DNA of 64,000 nt from Torreya grandis (GCA_037957365.1 JARHVA010000122.1:1933001-1997000), one strand, 5' to 3'. Positions 1-11,562 are shown, numbered from the stretch's first letter. Numbers and translations are program-made. The notes: generated by a model not told the origin, from the letters alone.

Positions 1-305
1 TGTGTTCAAAGCTCTGTTTAAAATGGTCCACCATATTCTTGTAAGGAATAAGCTTGTCATCTTTGGTCTTGTATTGCTCTGCTACTTGGTTGATAATCAA
101 TTGAGAATATCCATGAACATGTAATTTCTTGATATTCCATTGTTCTGCTAGATGAAGACCTGCAACGAGTGCTTCATACTCTATGATATTGTTGGTACAA
201 TAAAAACCAATGTGAAATGTTTTGGGAATGAGAACCCCTTGTGGCGTTATGAATAAAATACCAGCACCTGATTCATGAGAAGTGTAGAAGCCACAAAGTA
301 AAGGG
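1..305 (-). pseudogene. D: second (archaeal-type) RNase H domain, truncated by the window edge
   Basis: The minus strand reads ESGAGILFITPQGVLIPKTF, then IIEYEALVAGLHLAEQWNIK, then LHVHGYSQLIINQV. This is the RNase HI fold seen in Tat-lineage elements: the glycine-rich first strand, the NN-x-EYEAL helix with the catalytic Glu, and the strand before the second Asp. The first Asp (normally YFDGS) reads YFCGF and the second (GDSQL) reads GYSQL, so two acidic residues are lost. It follows the degenerate RNase H of D at 427-907, giving the order RT, gRNH, aRNH. It is certainly inactive. Confidence 0.75.
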
Positions 306-426
306 TCCAATGTTGAGGCTTAAAAGAAGTGTCATCTAGAGTCATGATTGACTCGTCAAGAAAATTGAAAATGAGCGGCTCAATATCTGACAAGGGTGTT
401 TCAACAAGTTGATTTACAAGTCCCTG

Positions 427-907
427 TCATTTGACAACCTTTTGATGCACATATTCAATCTCAAATTCACTCAATAGCATGATCCATTTGGCCATATGAC
501 CAGTCAAGGCTGCCTTGGAAGTAGATATTTGAGTGGGTCTACTTTGATGACAACAATGGTCTTGTTGTTGAGCATATAATGTCGTAACTTTCGGGCTGCA
601 AACACCATTGCTAAATAGGTTTTTAAACTGAGTTGTAATTATGTTCATAGGCAACCAATGTGCAACTTAAATAATATATGGCTTGTTCTTTCCCCTAATC
701 ATTTTATTGTGCCAAGAGTGCCCCCAAGGCACAGTCAGTTGTTGAGATGTATAGAAGCAACAACTTTCTAGGTGTAGGTGGAGCTAGAATAGGTAGATTT
801 GCCAAATATTCATTTAATTGTTCAAAGCCCTGTTGACAATCAGTATTCCATGAAAAAATGGTACCCTTTTTTAAAAGATGAGTGAAAAGATGGCATCTGT
901 CTGCCAA
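427..907 (-). pseudogene. D: first RNase H / connection domain (gRNH), degenerate
   Basis: The segment 704-907 encodes FSWNTDCQQGFEQLNEYLAN, then LLLYISTTDCALGALLAQ, typical of the start of the gypsy RNase H that follows RT. The Asp expected in the YVDAS position is absent (YIST). The segment 427-654 continues with LYAQQQ and SKAALTGHMAKWIMLLSEFE, the conserved end of the domain in Tat and related elements. The two segments are in different frames with about 50 bases of unreadable sequence between. It lies directly downstream, in sense, of the RT at 939-1652. Confidence 0.75.
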
Positions 908-938
908 CTAAGAAATAAATTCCCTGATAGATTGGATC

Positions 939-1652
939 TTGCCCTGTAGGTTGCAGAGCTGCTTGAGATTAGGTGGGGGCATTTTTGTAATATTGTTAAC
1001 CTTGGTTGGATCGACTTCAATGCCCCTACAGAAGACAAATAGACCTAACAATTTTCCTAAAGTAATGCCAAAGATGCACTTTTTAAGATTAAACCTTACC
1101 TTGTATTCACGAAACCTTCCAAAGATTCTTCATAATACATCTGAATGTCCTACTCTAGTCTTGGGTTTTCCCAAGAATATCATCCACGTAGTCTTCAACA
1201 ATATTGTGCATCATGTCATGAAAAATGACAATCATTGCACATTGGTATGTGGCACCAGCATTTTTGAGGCCAAATGGCATCACTTGATAACAAAATGTTC
1301 CCCATAGAGTGGTGAACGTTGTCTTGTGTTAGTCTTCAGGTACAATTTTGATCTAACTATATCCTGAGAAGCCATCCATAAGAGATAGCATCTCATATCC
1401 TGCTGTGGAATCCACAATCGTATCAATGCTAGACAAAGGAAAGTCATTCTTTGGACATGCTTTATTGATATCTCTGAAATCAGTACATAATCAAATTCCT
1501 TGTGGCTTTTTGTTGACTGAGACTATGTTGGATATCCACTTTGAATAATCAATAGAATTGATACAACCTATCTCTAATAATTTTTCTAATTCTTTCTTAA
1601 CAAGTACGGCTATGCGAGGGTGCATTTTTATCAACTTTTGTTTGATAGGCTT
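939..1652 (-). pseudogene. D: reverse transcriptase, main part
   Basis: The minus strand reads KPIKQKLIKMHP, then KKELEKLLEIGCI, CTDFRDINKACPKNDFPL, MPFGLKNAGATYQ and EDYVDDILGK, the successive conserved RT blocks of Ty3/gypsy pol including the YVDD catalytic site (near 1170-1185). In-frame stops interrupt it between the blocks, for example just before CTDFRDI. The RT begins on the other side of the C solo LTR, at 28635-28874; the junction is exactly at the GGCTT duplication. The blocks after YVDD (1 kb end) are broken by frameshifts. Confidence 0.85.
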
Positions 1653-2101
1653 TGTTGGGTGAATATTTTGTCACCAGCTAATTGACGGCAAAATAGATAT
1701 ATCAACCTCAGCATAAGGAGATTTGATCGGCAAAATATGTAGGTTTACCACAACATAATGAGATAAATCTCTCCTCTCATCAAGGGGAGGTTCCCTATAA
1801 ACTACTATATACTAATATAAACTGAAAATAGACTCGGGTGAGATAACACCATCCATCTCTCTTTTTTCAGAGATGATGTTCACAGAGTAGAGGAAAATTT
1901 CTAGGTAATTGTTGAAGGCATTTCAGAAATGATGTTCAGAAAACCAGAGGAAGACTCCCTGGATAGTAATTGTAACCACGAGAAACCCATGAAAGCACAA
2001 AGTCTTTCGTTGCTTCTCCTACTGAAACAAGACGCAGTAACACAGTAGAATGAAGTGTAGCACAAAGTCTCCACCGCAACTACAACAAGATAAAAGGTTA
2101 C

Positions 2102-2519
2102 TGTTGACGCAATGGAGTGCACCATTGACAGGAGGTTGAGCTCCTGTCTTCCATGCATCACAATGGAAACTCCTCTCTTGTCTGTGGGTCTGACAAAACT
2201 GAGAGGAGAGTCTCTAGATAAGGGCTAGCTACCTTTGATGCATCTAAGCTATTCTAGTAATGTTGCTAATACATATATATATAATGGGGGGGTTGAAAAG
2301 GGAGAAGGATTACTGAAAAACAGAACCTAACCTACGCTGGTGATGCACCAAACAAGTTTGATCTACTCATACTCACACTTTGAACCATAAGAACACATAC
2401 ATACACTTTAACTGGTAAAAGGACCAGACTACAGGGAACTTAATAGGGAGGCTTTAATGGAAACACACAAAAAATGAACTTACCACAGGCGCTATAGGAA
2501 AAACACATTGTCTGGTAAC
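2102..2519 (-). repeat. A1 left (3') LTR, first piece
   Basis: Begins TGTTGACGCAATGGAGTG directly after GTTAC. Ends at CTGGTAAC where A2 inserted; the LTR resumes at 16429 with CTTCTTCTGCC, matching the intact right LTR at about 24985. It contains a short AT microsatellite (about 2268-2282). Confidence 0.9.
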
Positions 2520-4021
2520 TGTTGACGCAGTGGATTGCACCCTAGACAGAAGGCCGAGCTCCTGCCTTCCACACGCAACAATGGAAACTCCCCTCTCGCC
2601 TGTGGGACCGGCAAAGCTGGGGGGAGAGTCTCTAGATAAGGGCTAGCTCCCTCTGATGTATCTTTTAAAAAAGCGAGGGGAGATGAAAAGGGAGAAGGAT
2701 GCTGAAAACAGAACCTAAACTTAAACTAAAAGGTGATACACCAAAAAAGATGACCCACTCAGCCCGAACATACACTTTTCACCAAGACGCTGTCATACAC
2801 TTCATTTGATGTGGGAGACCCTTCTGTATCAGTTAGTCAGGGGTCTATAGAGATACAGGGAGGAAGAACTGTCAAAGGTGTTCTGAGACACACTTTGGCA
2901 GCCTATTCACATGCGCCTATATTTCTGCTATAGACACTTCTGGCAGACCTGAAGAAGAAGAAACTTCACAATGCACTAGACATGCTGGAATCGATCTGTG
3001 AAAAACATAAAAGAAAATGACTTAACACAAAAAGAAAACATCGACATATGCGTGAGTGCAAGTCCAAATGGAGGTAAAAATGCTAAGTCTTGATTCAAGG
3101 TAAAATCCGGCAGAGTTCTGCCTTACAAGCCCGAGAGATTTTTGGGCAGAGCTTTGCCTTATGGGCTAAGAGATGGATCCTTCTCAAAATGAGAAGTTTT
3201 TTACAATATATAGAAAGAGAAGTAAAGGCACCGCTTTGGAAAAGACTTTGGCGCTCTTTGACAAGTTGGCCCATGTGCGTTGAGAACATCGGGAAGAGGA
3301 AGTCACTGTTGCTGATGCCATTCTTCTAGAAGAGGCCTGCTGGAACCATGTTGTGTAATCGCCGATCTTGACTTTAGCGTTCAAACATTGATGTGAAAGC
3401 ACGGGCCGCGCCTCTTTTCTGCAAACAAGACTACTCTTTACAGATATTCACGTGGTTTGTCTGCTCATTAATGCAAAGTGGAGAAAACAGGGCGTGCCGC
3501 TTACTGTTTGCGCCGTTTGATGACCACTTGGCAAGCACTGTTCCAATTGCAGGAATAAATCCTTGAGTTGACACCTCTCCTTTGCCACCTGGACTGTTTG
3601 TCCGCTTCTGCACTGTCTCTTTCTGGCTCCTTTGGCCCTCAGGGGCTATCTCCTTGGCAAGTTGCTGAGTTCCTTGGGTTCTTTAAGCTTTTCAAAATCA
3701 ACGGCTATGTCATCGCCTTAAATTTGACGTTTGCGCACCCATCACTGCGTTTGAACTTCTAACAGCTAGTTTGTCGTGCTTGATTTTGACGTCTTCGGAC
3801 CCGTCACCTCTTGGAAATTTTCGGCCTTTTCCTTTCTTTCGGCTTCTTGTTGCTTCCCTTTCCTTTTTTTGCTTCTTCGACTGCCTTTGAAAAGTGCCTT
3901 TTGGGAAAATTGGAAACGACCCTTCCGAAGGATATTTCCTTTGCCTTAGACAAATTTCCGAAAGAAACTTACCTCTTCAGCCTTTCTCTGTGGCCTCTTT
4001 TGAAAGTGTTCCCTGCCCTCC
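2520..4021 (-). repeat. A2 left (3') LTR, first piece
   Basis: Starts TGTTGACGCAGTGGATTG and aligns with the right LTR from 14213. The piece ends at CCCTGCCCTCC, where chromovirus B inserted; CCTCC at 4017-4021 is the duplicated target. Compared with the right LTR there is a deletion near 3860, joining CTTCCCTTTCC to TTTTTTGCTTCTTCG. A TATA-like ACAATATATAG (minus-sense CTATATATTGT) is at about 3203-3213. Confidence 0.9.
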
Positions 4022-5394
4022 TGTCATGTCCCCTTCCAGTTGACATCTCTCGGAGCTTATGATTAGCCTATTATGCGACCCTCGTAAGCTGATAGGATTG
4101 ATAGAGGGTTTTGATTGGAGCTTGGCTTGGCTTCGGTCGTCAGATATTACCAGTTGGCTTTCGTTCGGGGTCATTCGGACACCATTTGCCTGACCTGTTA
4201 TTTTTAGCAGTAATAGTCACTCAGCGGAGCACCCCTGCTATTTTTAGCAGTATGGTTTGGTCATGTGCAAAATCAATCACTTATTCATCAGCTTCAGACG
4301 GTTCGTGAATTGGACATATTTTAAGGGAGATATTAATATTTTAATTGTCAAATTAAATATTAATTATCTGGAGCTTATAATATAAAATTATAATATTATT
4401 TAATATTATAACTTAAGTGATCTATTGAAGGGGTCAACCAACATTGAGAGGGGCCACTTTTTAATTATAATTTATGATTAAAAGTGCATTGAAGACTATT
4501 GAAAAATTAAAAAGGAAAAGTTCGAATTTATTTAAATGATGCCTAATTGAGAAAAGTCGAACTTTTGATGGATATAAGGGTTTTCATTGGGATTTGAGCT
4601 CATTATGTTTTGAAATCAAATTTTTGCTAAGTCTTTCTGAGAACAGAGCCAAGGGTTCTAGTTTTCGTTTGGCATTGGAGAACGAGCCATCTTCAGTGTT
4701 GCAGTTCAGAAGCTGTGAAATACCCGCTGATTTATTGCTTTCAGAGAGGTAGCTTCATTCAGAGGTTATCACAGAACTTCATCAGAGATTGCATCATTCA
4801 GGGTTTTCAGTTTGGAATTCATCTGGAAGAGATTCTTCTTTTGAGGCGCCTATTTTCTGAGATCCGGACACATCAAATAGAGGCCGTACTTTTATTTGTT
4901 TGCTGCTGTCATAGAGCCGTTCTTTCCTACAGTAGGGCCGTACCTTCAAGAAACGCCGTACATTTTCATCTTGGGCAAATCGCCTACTTCTTTGATCTTC
5001 TGTCTCCATCCTTTGTGGCGCCTACACCTTGGGATCACTTTTCAAGCATTAAACGGAGGGAGAAGTAGATTAATGATGAAGCCGTACCATTTCATGTACT
5101 TTTTTAAGCTTGCTGCAATAACCAGGTTTTCATCAAAATATTGTTGGTTGTTTTTATTTGCCTGTTACCAAATCTTATTTGTAATTGTCATAGAAGATCA
5201 ATAAATCGATTGGCATCATTAGATTCAGTAGATTCTATCATTTTCGGTGTTGCATTATTTTATTTAAATTTATTCAGCAATTCTTCAAAAATTGTAACTT
5301 TCATTTGTTCATGCAAAAACACAAAAAAACCAAAAACGTCCGAAAACAAGCAAAAACAAGCAATTTCAGAGAAAGTGAGAACAGAGTTTCTACA
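4022..5394 (+). repeat. B 5' LTR
   Basis: Starts TGTCATGTCCCCTTCCAG and ends GAGTTTCTACA, 1373 bp, followed one base later by the primer site. A TATA-like GGATATAAGG lies at about 4571-4580. The LTR itself contains a chance 117-codon open frame (4715-5068) repeated in the 3' LTR; it is not considered a gene. Confidence 0.95.
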
Positions 5395-5395
5395 G

Positions 5396-5407
5396 TGGTA
5401 TCAGAGC
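5396..5407 (+). other. B primer-binding site, initiator Met tRNA
   Basis: TGGTATCAGAGC, one base after the LTR end, is the standard primer site complementary to the 3' end of plant initiator methionine tRNA. Confidence 0.93.
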
Positions 5408-5532
5408 TAAACCTGCCATCTTGAGGGTTTAGTTATTACATGCCGCCAGAGGAGGTTGGTTCACACAGGTATTATACACGCATGAGAGCCTTACTTGAAG
5501 GCGAATAGGGTTTAGAACCACAGCGGGTCATC
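5408..5532 (+). other. B leader between primer site and gag start
   Basis: Untranslated leader of about 125 bases. It contains no feature I recognise; the first ATG in the long frame follows at 5533. Confidence 0.7.
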
Positions 5533-8301
5533 ATGGATGACAAGGGTGAGGGTAGCCCACCCAGAGGCAACAAGAATAATGATGATCAGGATACCAGATA
5601 TTTCTTCCGTGCTATGGTTACAGGACAGCAGCAGATGGCGCAGGCATTACAAGCACTCACTACTATGGTAGAAAGGTTGAACCCACCTGTTAGACAGAAT
5701 GGGGAACATGGAGATAACAGGAGTGCTACAGGTAATCAGAGACCACAACAGACCCATTCCAGAATAGCTGATAGGCCTACACGCCCTACATTTGTTCCAG
5801 AGGAGTTAGAAGACGCTCCGACAGAGGAGGCGACAGGAGACCCCATATTTGCAGATGCACTCATGGCTGCAAATGATGAATGTGAATTATTAGTTCCTCA
5901 GGGTCGGGAGAGGATGACCTTTGAACGCTTTGTAAATCAGAGGAGAGAGCATTACAGGTCACTTAGACAGGATAGGAGGCCTAGAGGTCAAAATAGTGAG
6001 CTGAAAAAGGCTACAGGCAAGCTTTCTTTGACTACTTTTGATGGTAGTGGTAAGATGACAGCTCAAGCTTGGATTCATAAGCTTGACACATTTTTGGCAC
6101 TGAGGCCAATGATAGAGATTGAAGCTATCAAATACGCCACTTTGCATTTGGAGGGAGTAGCACATGATTGGTGGTATCACGGGATGGTAACACTTCAGCA
6201 TAATCAGGTGACAGAGTACCAGGACTTCGTGGATAGGTTGGATGAAAGATTTGACAAGAAAGATCCAGAGGTTTACTTTCGGGACTCAACACAACTGAAA
6301 CAAATAGGCAACTTGGAGTATTTCATTGGTGAATTTCAGCGGTTGGCAGTCATGGTGCCAAACATTTCAGAGTGTAGATTGATAGTTCTTTTCATTGAGG
6401 GCCTATCCAAACCACTGAGAGGTTGGATAAAGGCATTTGATCCTATTTCTTTACAGGAAGCTATGAAAAAAGCAAGAAGTATGGAACATGCAGTCCCAAC
6501 AAACAAATATCAGTCCAAAGGAGCATCTTCTAGGAAGGATAACAAGCCATTTTATAAAAAATCAGAGAGGACTGATTTTAAAAATGATTCTAAAGATAAA
6601 ACTCCAGCACCTTTTGACAAGGAAACATTAAATGATTTGAGGAAGAAAAAATTATGTTTCTACTGCAAGGGTCCCTATGATGCTAACCATGATTGTCCTT
6701 TGCAGCCTAAGGGTAAGGCCAATAGAGTTATGTGGGCTTACTATGAGGATTCGGATTCTGAAAATTCTGGACAGCAGGAGAGTTCTAAGGAGTCAGAGTC
6801 AGAGGCTTCAGAACCTAAGATGGAGGCAGAGTCAGAGATCCAGCTCCAGGAGGCACGGTTGTCTAACATACAGCAGGAGGGATCTTTCAGACTTCGTGGA
6901 GTTTTCGCTGGTCAAAAGGTTATCACCCTTTTAGACACAGGTGCCACCCATAATTTTATTGATGCCAAATTTGTGGAGAAGCGAGGGCTTATAACCGAAG
7001 AGTTTGAGGGCATTCGGGTTAAGGTGGCCGATGGTTACACTCTCAGGTGTGATCGTATGATTAAGGATCTCCCCTTGCACTTGAATAACTATGAATTCAA
7101 GGCTGATTATTACATGGTGAACATGGGAGATATCGATTTAGTCTTGGGCATGAAGTGGCTTCATTCCCTTGAGGAAGTCACTCTTCGTCTCAAAGACATG
7201 GAGATTCGGTTTGATGTGGACGGGAAGACACATATCCTGAAGGCCATTTGGGACAGTAATGTCAAGACTATTTCCTTCCGTCGGATGGAGAGACTCATGC
7301 GACATGACATGGTAGAGTGGGCTGCCGAGTGCACATTAACACCTATTCAGGAGAGACAATATAAGGCCGAGTATCATCCTGACATTCAGCAGTTGAGAGT
7401 TAAGCATGAGAAGGTTTTCAGTGATATTCCACCAGGGAGACCTCCAGACAGGGGTATTGAGCACATTATAGAGCTTGAGGAGGGCGCTAAGCCCATCATG
7501 ATTACTCCGTACAGGTATCCTAAGCGGCTTAAGGATGAGATAGAGAAGATGATCAAGGAACTGCTTGCTATGGGTCACATTCGACCGAGCAAGTCACCAT
7601 TCGCTTCTTCAGTTGTCTTAGTGAAGAAGGATGGCACCCTTCGCATGTGCATAGATTACAGAGTCCTGAATAAGAGGACTATCAAAAACAAGTACTCCAT
7701 ACCTCGTATAGATGAGCTTATTGATGAGCTCCATGGTGCATGTTATTTCACGAAGATAGACCTGAGATCAGGGTATCCCCAGATCAGAGTTCGTGAGCAG
7801 GACGTTGAGAAGACTGCTTTCTGTTGTCATTGTGGACACTTCGAGTTTGTGGTGATGCCATTTGGGCTCACCAATGCGCCAGCGACATTTCAGTCCAACA
7901 TGAACAGGGTCTTCCATTCACTATTGAGAAGATATGTACTTGTCTTCTTCGATGACATTCTAATCTACAGCAGGACTTGGCAGGGGCATTTGGCTCTTTT
8001 GGATACAGTGCTCAGCATTTTGGAGAGGGAGTCCTTGTACGCCAAGGAGTCCAAGTGTGATTTGGGGACGATTGAGTTGCTCTACTTAGGCCATATCATC
8101 AGTGTAGAGGGAGTGCGGATGGATCCTGAGAAGATCCGTGCTATCATAGACTGGCCTACTCCGGCAAACCTTACACAGCTGCGAGGATTTCTTGGCTTGT
8201 GTGGTTTTTATCGCAGATTTGTGAATGGTTATTCACGACATGCAGCACCTATGACGGATTTGTTGAAAAAGCGTGCATTTTGTTGGACTCCTGAGGCATA
8301 G
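5533..8301 (+). CDS. B gag-protease-reverse transcriptase (922 codons, then TAG)
   Basis: One open frame encodes the capsid protein, protease and RT of the chromovirus. Residues about 150-330 are the retrotransposon gag fold (AQAWIHKLDTFLALRP, then AHDWWYHG). The zinc knuckle CFYCKGPYDANHDC starts at residue 375 (C-x2-C-x7-H-x-C). The protease active site is LLDTGATHNF with Asp at residue 468. RT runs from about 640 to 830, with CIDYRVLNKRT, MPFGLTNAPATFQ and the catalytic pair FFDDIL at residues 807-808 (FFDD in place of the usual YVDD). It ends at a TAG (8299-8301) within WTPEA-x-ECF where relatives have Gln. The frame continues beyond the stop without shift. Confidence 0.93.
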   Translation: MDDKGEGSPPRGNKNNDDQDTRYFFRAMVTGQQQMAQALQALTTMVERLNPPVRQNGEHGDNRSATGNQRPQQTHSRIADRPTRPTFVPEELEDAPTEEATGDPIFADALMAANDECELLVPQGRERMTFERFVNQRREHYRSLRQDRRPRGQNSELKKATGKLSLTTFDGSGKMTAQAWIHKLDTFLALRPMIEIEAIKYATLHLEGVAHDWWYHGMVTLQHNQVTEYQDFVDRLDERFDKKDPEVYFRDSTQLKQIGNLEYFIGEFQRLAVMVPNISECRLIVLFIEGLSKPLRGWIKAFDPISLQEAMKKARSMEHAVPTNKYQSKGASSRKDNKPFYKKSERTDFKNDSKDKTPAPFDKETLNDLRKKKLCFYCKGPYDANHDCPLQPKGKANRVMWAYYEDSDSENSGQQESSKESESEASEPKMEAESEIQLQEARLSNIQQEGSFRLRGVFAGQKVITLLDTGATHNFIDAKFVEKRGLITEEFEGIRVKVADGYTLRCDRMIKDLPLHLNNYEFKADYYMVNMGDIDLVLGMKWLHSLEEVTLRLKDMEIRFDVDGKTHILKAIWDSNVKTISFRRMERLMRHDMVEWAAECTLTPIQERQYKAEYHPDIQQLRVKHEKVFSDIPPGRPPDRGIEHIIELEEGAKPIMITPYRYPKRLKDEIEKMIKELLAMGHIRPSKSPFASSVVLVKKDGTLRMCIDYRVLNKRTIKNKYSIPRIDELIDELHGACYFTKIDLRSGYPQIRVREQDVEKTAFCCHCGHFEFVVMPFGLTNAPATFQSNMNRVFHSLLRRYVLVFFDDILIYSRTWQGHLALLDTVLSILERESLYAKESKCDLGTIELLYLGHIISVEGVRMDPEKIRAIIDWPTPANLTQLRGFLGLCGFYRRFVNGYSRHAAPMTDLLKKRAFCWTPEA

Positions 8302-9066
8302 GAATGTTTTGTGAGGTTCAAGGAGCTGATGACTACGTGTCCAGTGTTGGCACTACCAGATTTTTCGAAGCCTTTTGAGCTTCAGTGTGATGCTTCTGGT
8401 GAGGGCATTGGAGCGGTGCTTATGCAGAACAAGCACCCTATTGTTTATGAGAGCCGAAAACTCAGAGGGCCAGAGAGGCTCTACAGTATTTATAATAAGG
8501 AGATGCTGGCCATAATGCATGCCTTGGCCAAATTTAGGTAGTATCTCGTGGGCAGTAAGTTTTGCATTAAAACTGACCACAACAGTTTGAGGCATTTCCT
8601 GGGGCAGCGAGACTTGAATGATCGTCAGCAGAAGTGGGTGAGTAAGTTACAGGCATATGAATTCGATATCACCTACATCAAGGGCACCCAAAATGTAGTG
8701 GCTGACGCTCTCTCACGCAGGCCTTATCTGAGCTCTATGGTTCACATTGCAGAGGATTGGAGGCATTTGATTGTGGCAGAGTATGCCAAGGATACTTGGG
8801 CATCAAGTATTGTTGAGGGATTGATGGTTGATACCAGGTACACGCTTGTGAATGACTTGATCATTTACAAGAACAAGATTTTCTTGATCCCAAGATTTGA
8901 GATGAAGAACACTATTATGCAAGCCTTTCATGATGTGCCCACAGCAGGACATCCCGGGTATTTTAAGACATACAGACAGATACGGGAAAGGTTTACATGG
9001 AAAGGACTTAAGGCAGATGTTCTTCAGTATGTGCGTGAGTGCCCTGTTTGTCAGTAGAACAAGTAG
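8302..9066 (+). pseudogene. B RNase H and integrase zinc-binding domain, with TAG stops
   Basis: In the same frame as the gag-RT segment. RNase H reads LQCDASGEGIGAVLMQ, then NKEMLAIMHALAKFR, CIKTDHNSLRHFLGQ and NVVADALSRRP, so all four acidic catalytic residues (D, E, D, D) are present. The integrase HHCC domain follows: HDVPTAGHPGYFKTY and CPVCQ. TAG stops lie at 8539-8541 (after KFR), 9055-9057 and 9064-9066; the first two stand where Gln is expected (CAG to TAG). Apart from these stops the protein looks complete. Confidence 0.9.
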
Positions 9067-10056
9067 GAGAACACATATCCGGTAGGATTGTTGCAGCCAC
9101 TTCCGATTCCTGATAGGAAGTGGGAATGCCTGTCGATGGACTTTATCACGGGCTTGCCCAAAGCCCAAGGACGGGATTGTATATATGTAGTTGTGGATCG
9201 GCTGACGAAGTATGCCCACTTCTTTCCGATCACCACCACTTACATAGCTACACAGGTAGCAGAAGTCTTCTTCCGCGAGGTTTTCAGACTACATGGGTTG
9301 CCTCAGAGCATAGTGAGCGACAAGGATAGTCGGTTCCTGAGTCACTTCTAGCAGGAGGTGTTCAGACTTTGTGGGACCGAGCTTACACCGAGCACTAGTT
9401 ACCACCTGCAGACTGATGGTCAAACGGAGATAGTGAATAAATGGGTGGAAGGATACCTCAAGAATTATATTGCAGGGCAGCAGAAGGCATGGGTCAAGTG
9501 GATATATTTGTGCGAGTATTGCTATAATACTACCTTCCACATGACCATTCAGATGTCCCCCTTCATGGCGTTGTACGGTTATGAGGCGCCTAGTTTTCTG
9601 GATTTGCTACTGAGTGACAATAGAGTGCCGAGTGCTAGAGATTTATTGCAGGAGAGTCAGGACACTATGAGGGCTCTCAAGGAGAATATTGCCAAGGCAC
9701 AGAATCAACAGAAGCAGTATGCAGATCAGAAGAGGACAGAGAGGTCTTTTGAGGTGGGAGACATGGTTTACCTCATGCTGCAGCCCTATCGGCAATCTAC
9801 TCTTAGGAAGAGTGGTTCAGAGAAGCTTAAGCCACGATATTATGGTCCTTTCAGGATCCTGAGGCGTGTTGGAGAGGTGGCTTATGAGCTAGATCTTCCA
9901 ACAGATAGCAAGGTCCACAATGTTTTTCATGTGTCACGTCTCAAAAAGGCGTTGGGACACCATGTGGTACCTTCAACAGTTTTACCTCCCTTAGATGATG
10001 AGGGAAAGTTGATTTTAGTCCCTGAGTCTATCCTGGAGTACAGAGAGACAGTTGCG
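9067..10056 (+). pseudogene. B integrase core and C-terminal domain
   Basis: Same frame as the upstream segments. The catalytic core shows [13 protein letters not shown] (first Asp), [10 protein letters not shown] (second Asp) and HLQTDGQTEIVNKW (Glu). A TAG at 9349-9351 replaces the Trp in SHFWQE (TGG to TAG). The later part has the GPF/Y-type module (KPRYYGPFRILRRVGEVAYE) and KVHNVFHVSRLKKALG, as in chromovirus integrases. The frame breaks just after YRETVA near 10046-10056, where two bases appear lost or one gained. Confidence 0.9.
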
Positions 10057-10177
10057 TAGGACTATCAGGGAATATTTGGTGAAATGGAGAGACTTGCCAG
10101 TGGAGGATGCTACGTGGAAGAGCGAGGATATTCTGCAGCATCCGGAGTTGAGATTGCTTGAGGACAAGCAATTTTAG
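10050..10177 (+). pseudogene. B chromodomain-like C-terminus, shifted +1
   Basis: In the next frame the sequence reads REYLVKWRDLPVEDATWKSE, then EDILQHPELRLLEDKQF and a TAG at 10175-10177. YLVKW...ATW is the core of the integrase chromodomain that defines chromoviruses; host chromodomains use it to read histone marks, and in integrases it is thought to steer insertion. The frameshift separates it from the integrase, so this copy could not make a complete fusion. Confidence 0.87.
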
Positions 10178-10188
10178 GAGGGGCGGAC
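10176..10188 (+). other. B polypurine tract
   Basis: AGGAGGGGCGGAC lies immediately upstream of the 3' LTR. It is the expected primer site for plus-strand DNA synthesis, with two pyrimidine interruptions. Confidence 0.8.
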
Positions 10189-11557
10189 TGTCATGTCGCC
10201 TCCCAGTTGACATCTCTCAAAGCTTATGATTAGCCTATTATGCGACCCTCATAGGCTGTAGGATGGATAGAGGGTCTTGATTGGAGCTTGGCTTGGCTTT
10301 GATCGTCAGATATTACCAGTTGGCTTTCGTTCGGGGTCATTCGGACACCACTTGCCTGACCTGCTATTTTTAGCAGTAATAGTCACTCAGCGAAGCACCC
10401 CTGCTATTTTTAACAATATGGTTTGGTCATGTGCAAAATCAATCACTTATTCACCAGCTTCAGACGGTTCGTGAATCGGACATATTTTAAGGGAGATATT
10501 AATATTTTAATTGTCAAATTAGATATTAATTATCTGGAGCTTATAATATAAAGTTATAATATTATTTAATATTATAACTTAAGTGATCTATTGAAGGGGT
10601 CGACCAACACTGAGAGGGGCCACTTTTTAATTATAATTTATGATTAAAAGTGCATTGAAGACTATTGAAAAATTAAAAAGGAAAAGTTTGAATTTATTTA
10701 AATGATCCCTAATTGAGAAAAGTCGAACTTTTGATGGATATAAGGGTTTTCATTGGGATTTGAGCTCATTATGTTTTGAAATCGAATTTTTGCTAAGTCC
10801 TGAGAACAGAGCCAAGGGTTCCAGTTTTTGTTTGGCATTGGAGAACGAGCCATCTTCAGTGTTGCAGTTCAGAAGCTGTGAAATACCAGCTGATTTATTG
10901 CTTTCAGAGAGGTAGCTTCATTCAGAGGTTATCACAGAACTTCATCAGAGATTGCATCATTCAGGGTTTTCAGTTTGGAATTCATCTGAAAGAGATTCTT
11001 CTTTTGAGGCGCCTATTTTCTGAGATTTGGACACATCAAATAGAGGCCGTACTTTTATTTGTTTGCTGCTGTCATAGAGCCGTACTTTCCTACAGTAGGG
11101 CCGTACCTTCAAGAAACGCCGTACATTTTCATCTTGGGCAAATCGCCTACTTCTTTGATCTTCTGTCTCCATCCTTTGTGGCGCCTACACCTTGGGATCA
11201 CTTTTCAAGCATTAAACGGAGGGAGAAGTAGATTAATGATAAGCCGTACCATTTCATGTACTTTTTAAAGCTTGCTGCAATAACCAGGTTTTCATCAAAA
11301 TATTGTTGGTTTTTTTTATTTGCCTGTTACCAAATCTTATTTGTAATTGTCATAGAAGATCAATAAATCGATTGGCATCATTAGATTCAGTAGATTCTAT
11401 CATTTTCGGTGTTGCATTATTTTATTTAAATTTATTCAGCAATTCTTCAAAAATCGCAACTTTCATTTGTTCATGCAAAAACACAAAAAAACCAAAAACG
11501 TCCAAAAACAAGAAAAAACAAGTAGTTTCAGAGAAAGTGAGAACAGGGGTTTCTACA
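10189..11557 (+). repeat. B 3' LTR
   Basis: Starts TGTCATGTCGCCTCCCAG and ends GGTTTCTACA, 1369 bp, followed by the second CCTCC. It matches the 5' LTR closely throughout. Confidence 0.95.
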
Positions 11558-11562
11558 CCTCC

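Larger units (their letters stand above)
4022..11557 (+). mobile_element. Element B: Ty3/gypsy chromovirus, TSD CCTCC
   Basis: A 7536-bp element with LTRs 4022-5394 and 10189-11557, TG...CA ends, TSD CCTCC at 4017-4021 and 11558-11562, an initiator-Met tRNA primer site and a polypurine tract. A single-frame gag-pol polyprotein (5533 to about 10050) and a C-terminal chromodomain-like segment identify it as a chromovirus. By eye the two LTRs differ at only a small percentage of sites, and it is the innermost insertion, so it is the youngest in this stack. The clade within the chromoviruses cannot be settled by eye. Confidence 0.95.

Noticed and set aside
2102..4021. Two adjacent LTR starts read as a tandem duplication
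   Set aside because: The flanking GTAAC copies and the continuation of the first LTR at 16429 show a nested insertion instead.
4715..5068. 117-codon open frame, repeated at 10878-11231
   Set aside because: It lies inside the LTRs of chromovirus B and is duplicated only because the LTRs are; there is no known domain.
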